From Azoarcus sp. PA01 (GTDB lineage: Bacteria > Pseudomonadota > Gammaproteobacteria > Burkholderiales > Rhodocyclaceae), in contig LARU01000002.1 of the NCBI GenBank assembly GCA_001274695.2, positions 1,674,001 to 1,738,000 of the forward strand: a stretch of DNA of 64,000 bases. Reading direction: 5' to 3'. A program made the translations under genes and the position numbers. The notes under the pieces were generated by a model. It saw only the letters and a program-made list of their open reading frames with translations. It did no database searches and was not told the DNA's origin. Of this stretch, positions 63,870-64,000 are shown piece after piece (within the stretch, counting starts at the first letter, position 1; every line of letters begins with the position of its first letter).

Positions 63870-64000
63870 TTGGCCGGCTGCGCCGTCTCGTCGCGCTCGC
63901 GCTGCTTGCGCTCGTTTTGCCGGCCGATGCCGGCGAAGTGCGCGTTGCGGTGGCGTCGAACTTCGCCACGCCGATGCAGCAGATCGCCGCGGCGTTCGAG
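63866..64000 (+). CDS. modA: molybdate-binding protein ModA, 5' part only
   Basis: The first 45 residues are present and the gene runs off the window. A signal peptide (LRRLVALALLALVLPADA) precedes EVRVAVASNFATPMQQIAAA, the usual start of ModA. ModA binds molybdate in the periplasm for ABC import. The ATG has GGGAGG upstream and overlaps the recD stop (ATGA), an odd companion for recombination genes. Molybdate supply would matter for the formate dehydrogenase at 41.7 kb, but a link is only inferred. Confidence 0.8.
   Translation, partial: MIGRLRRLVALALLALVLPADAGEVRVAVASNFATPMQQIAAAFE

Overview
The window is a GC-rich, gene-dense bacterial chromosome segment. It encodes the aerobic benzoyl-CoA (box) pathway, an SAM-II riboswitch before metX, a polyhydroxyalkanoate phasin, MetX/MetW methionine synthesis and a complete Sia signalling operon. 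Together these point to a betaproteobacterium of the Azoarcus/Aromatoleum/Thauera group. That assignment is inferred from gene content; no rRNA or tRNA gene is visible.

Left part (1-19.6 kb): a beta-carbonic anhydrase cut by the window edge, a SMUG1-type uracil-DNA glycosylase, an AmpG-like permease and a PAS-GGDEF-EAL protein; then metX-metW behind a promoter, SAM-II aptamer and terminator. Next is siaABCD (PP2C phosphatase, kinase, phospho-switch protein, diguanylate cyclase), directly downstream of a regulatory-type PTS (mannose-type EIIA, HPr, EI). An ABC-F ATPase, three small membrane proteins, a decayed piece of a PQQ-dependent sugar dehydrogenase, a PPC-domain protein and a TrhP-like U32 protein follow.

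Mobile and accessory patch (19.6-26.2 kb): a 134-bp TA-flanked inverted-repeat element abutting an intact IS630-family insertion, a cytochrome c lipoprotein, a secreted crystallin-like protein, a second palindromic repeat, an M1-like metallopeptidase, a phasin with a clear promoter and terminator, and a hemerythrin-like protein.

Benzoate block (26.2-44.6 kb): two divergent arms from the boxR/boxD intergenic region. The minus arm is boxR-boxC-boxB-boxA-3-oxoadipyl-CoA thiolase-hemerythrin. The plus arm is boxD, a DUF4863 protein, benzoate-CoA ligase, a solute-binding protein, a hydrolase, an acyl-CoA thioesterase, rubredoxin and a two-subunit NAD-type formate dehydrogenase. BclA makes benzoyl-CoA, BoxAB epoxidises it, BoxC opens the ring and releases formate, BoxD oxidises the semialdehyde, and the thiolase yields succinyl-CoA plus acetyl-CoA. 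The formate dehydrogenase can oxidise the BoxC formate, so the block looks like a nearly self-contained unit.

Right part (44.6-64 kb): a ProQ/FinO protein with a seven-copy 12-bp repeat, a PhoD-type phosphatase, a HAD hydrolase, a membrane protein kinase homologue that has lost hallmark catalytic residues, a lipocalin, a NERD-helicase, three small heat-shock proteins divergent from a CbpA co-chaperone, and recCBD, in which recC carries an apparent one-base deletion. A modA start is cut by the window end.

The most noteworthy items are the SAM-II control region, the TA-flanked element beside the IS630 copy, the predicted pseudokinase, the Hsp20 with an apparent internal deletion, and the coupling of box genes with formate dehydrogenase and hemerythrin. 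I did not find a clearly undescribed multi-gene system.
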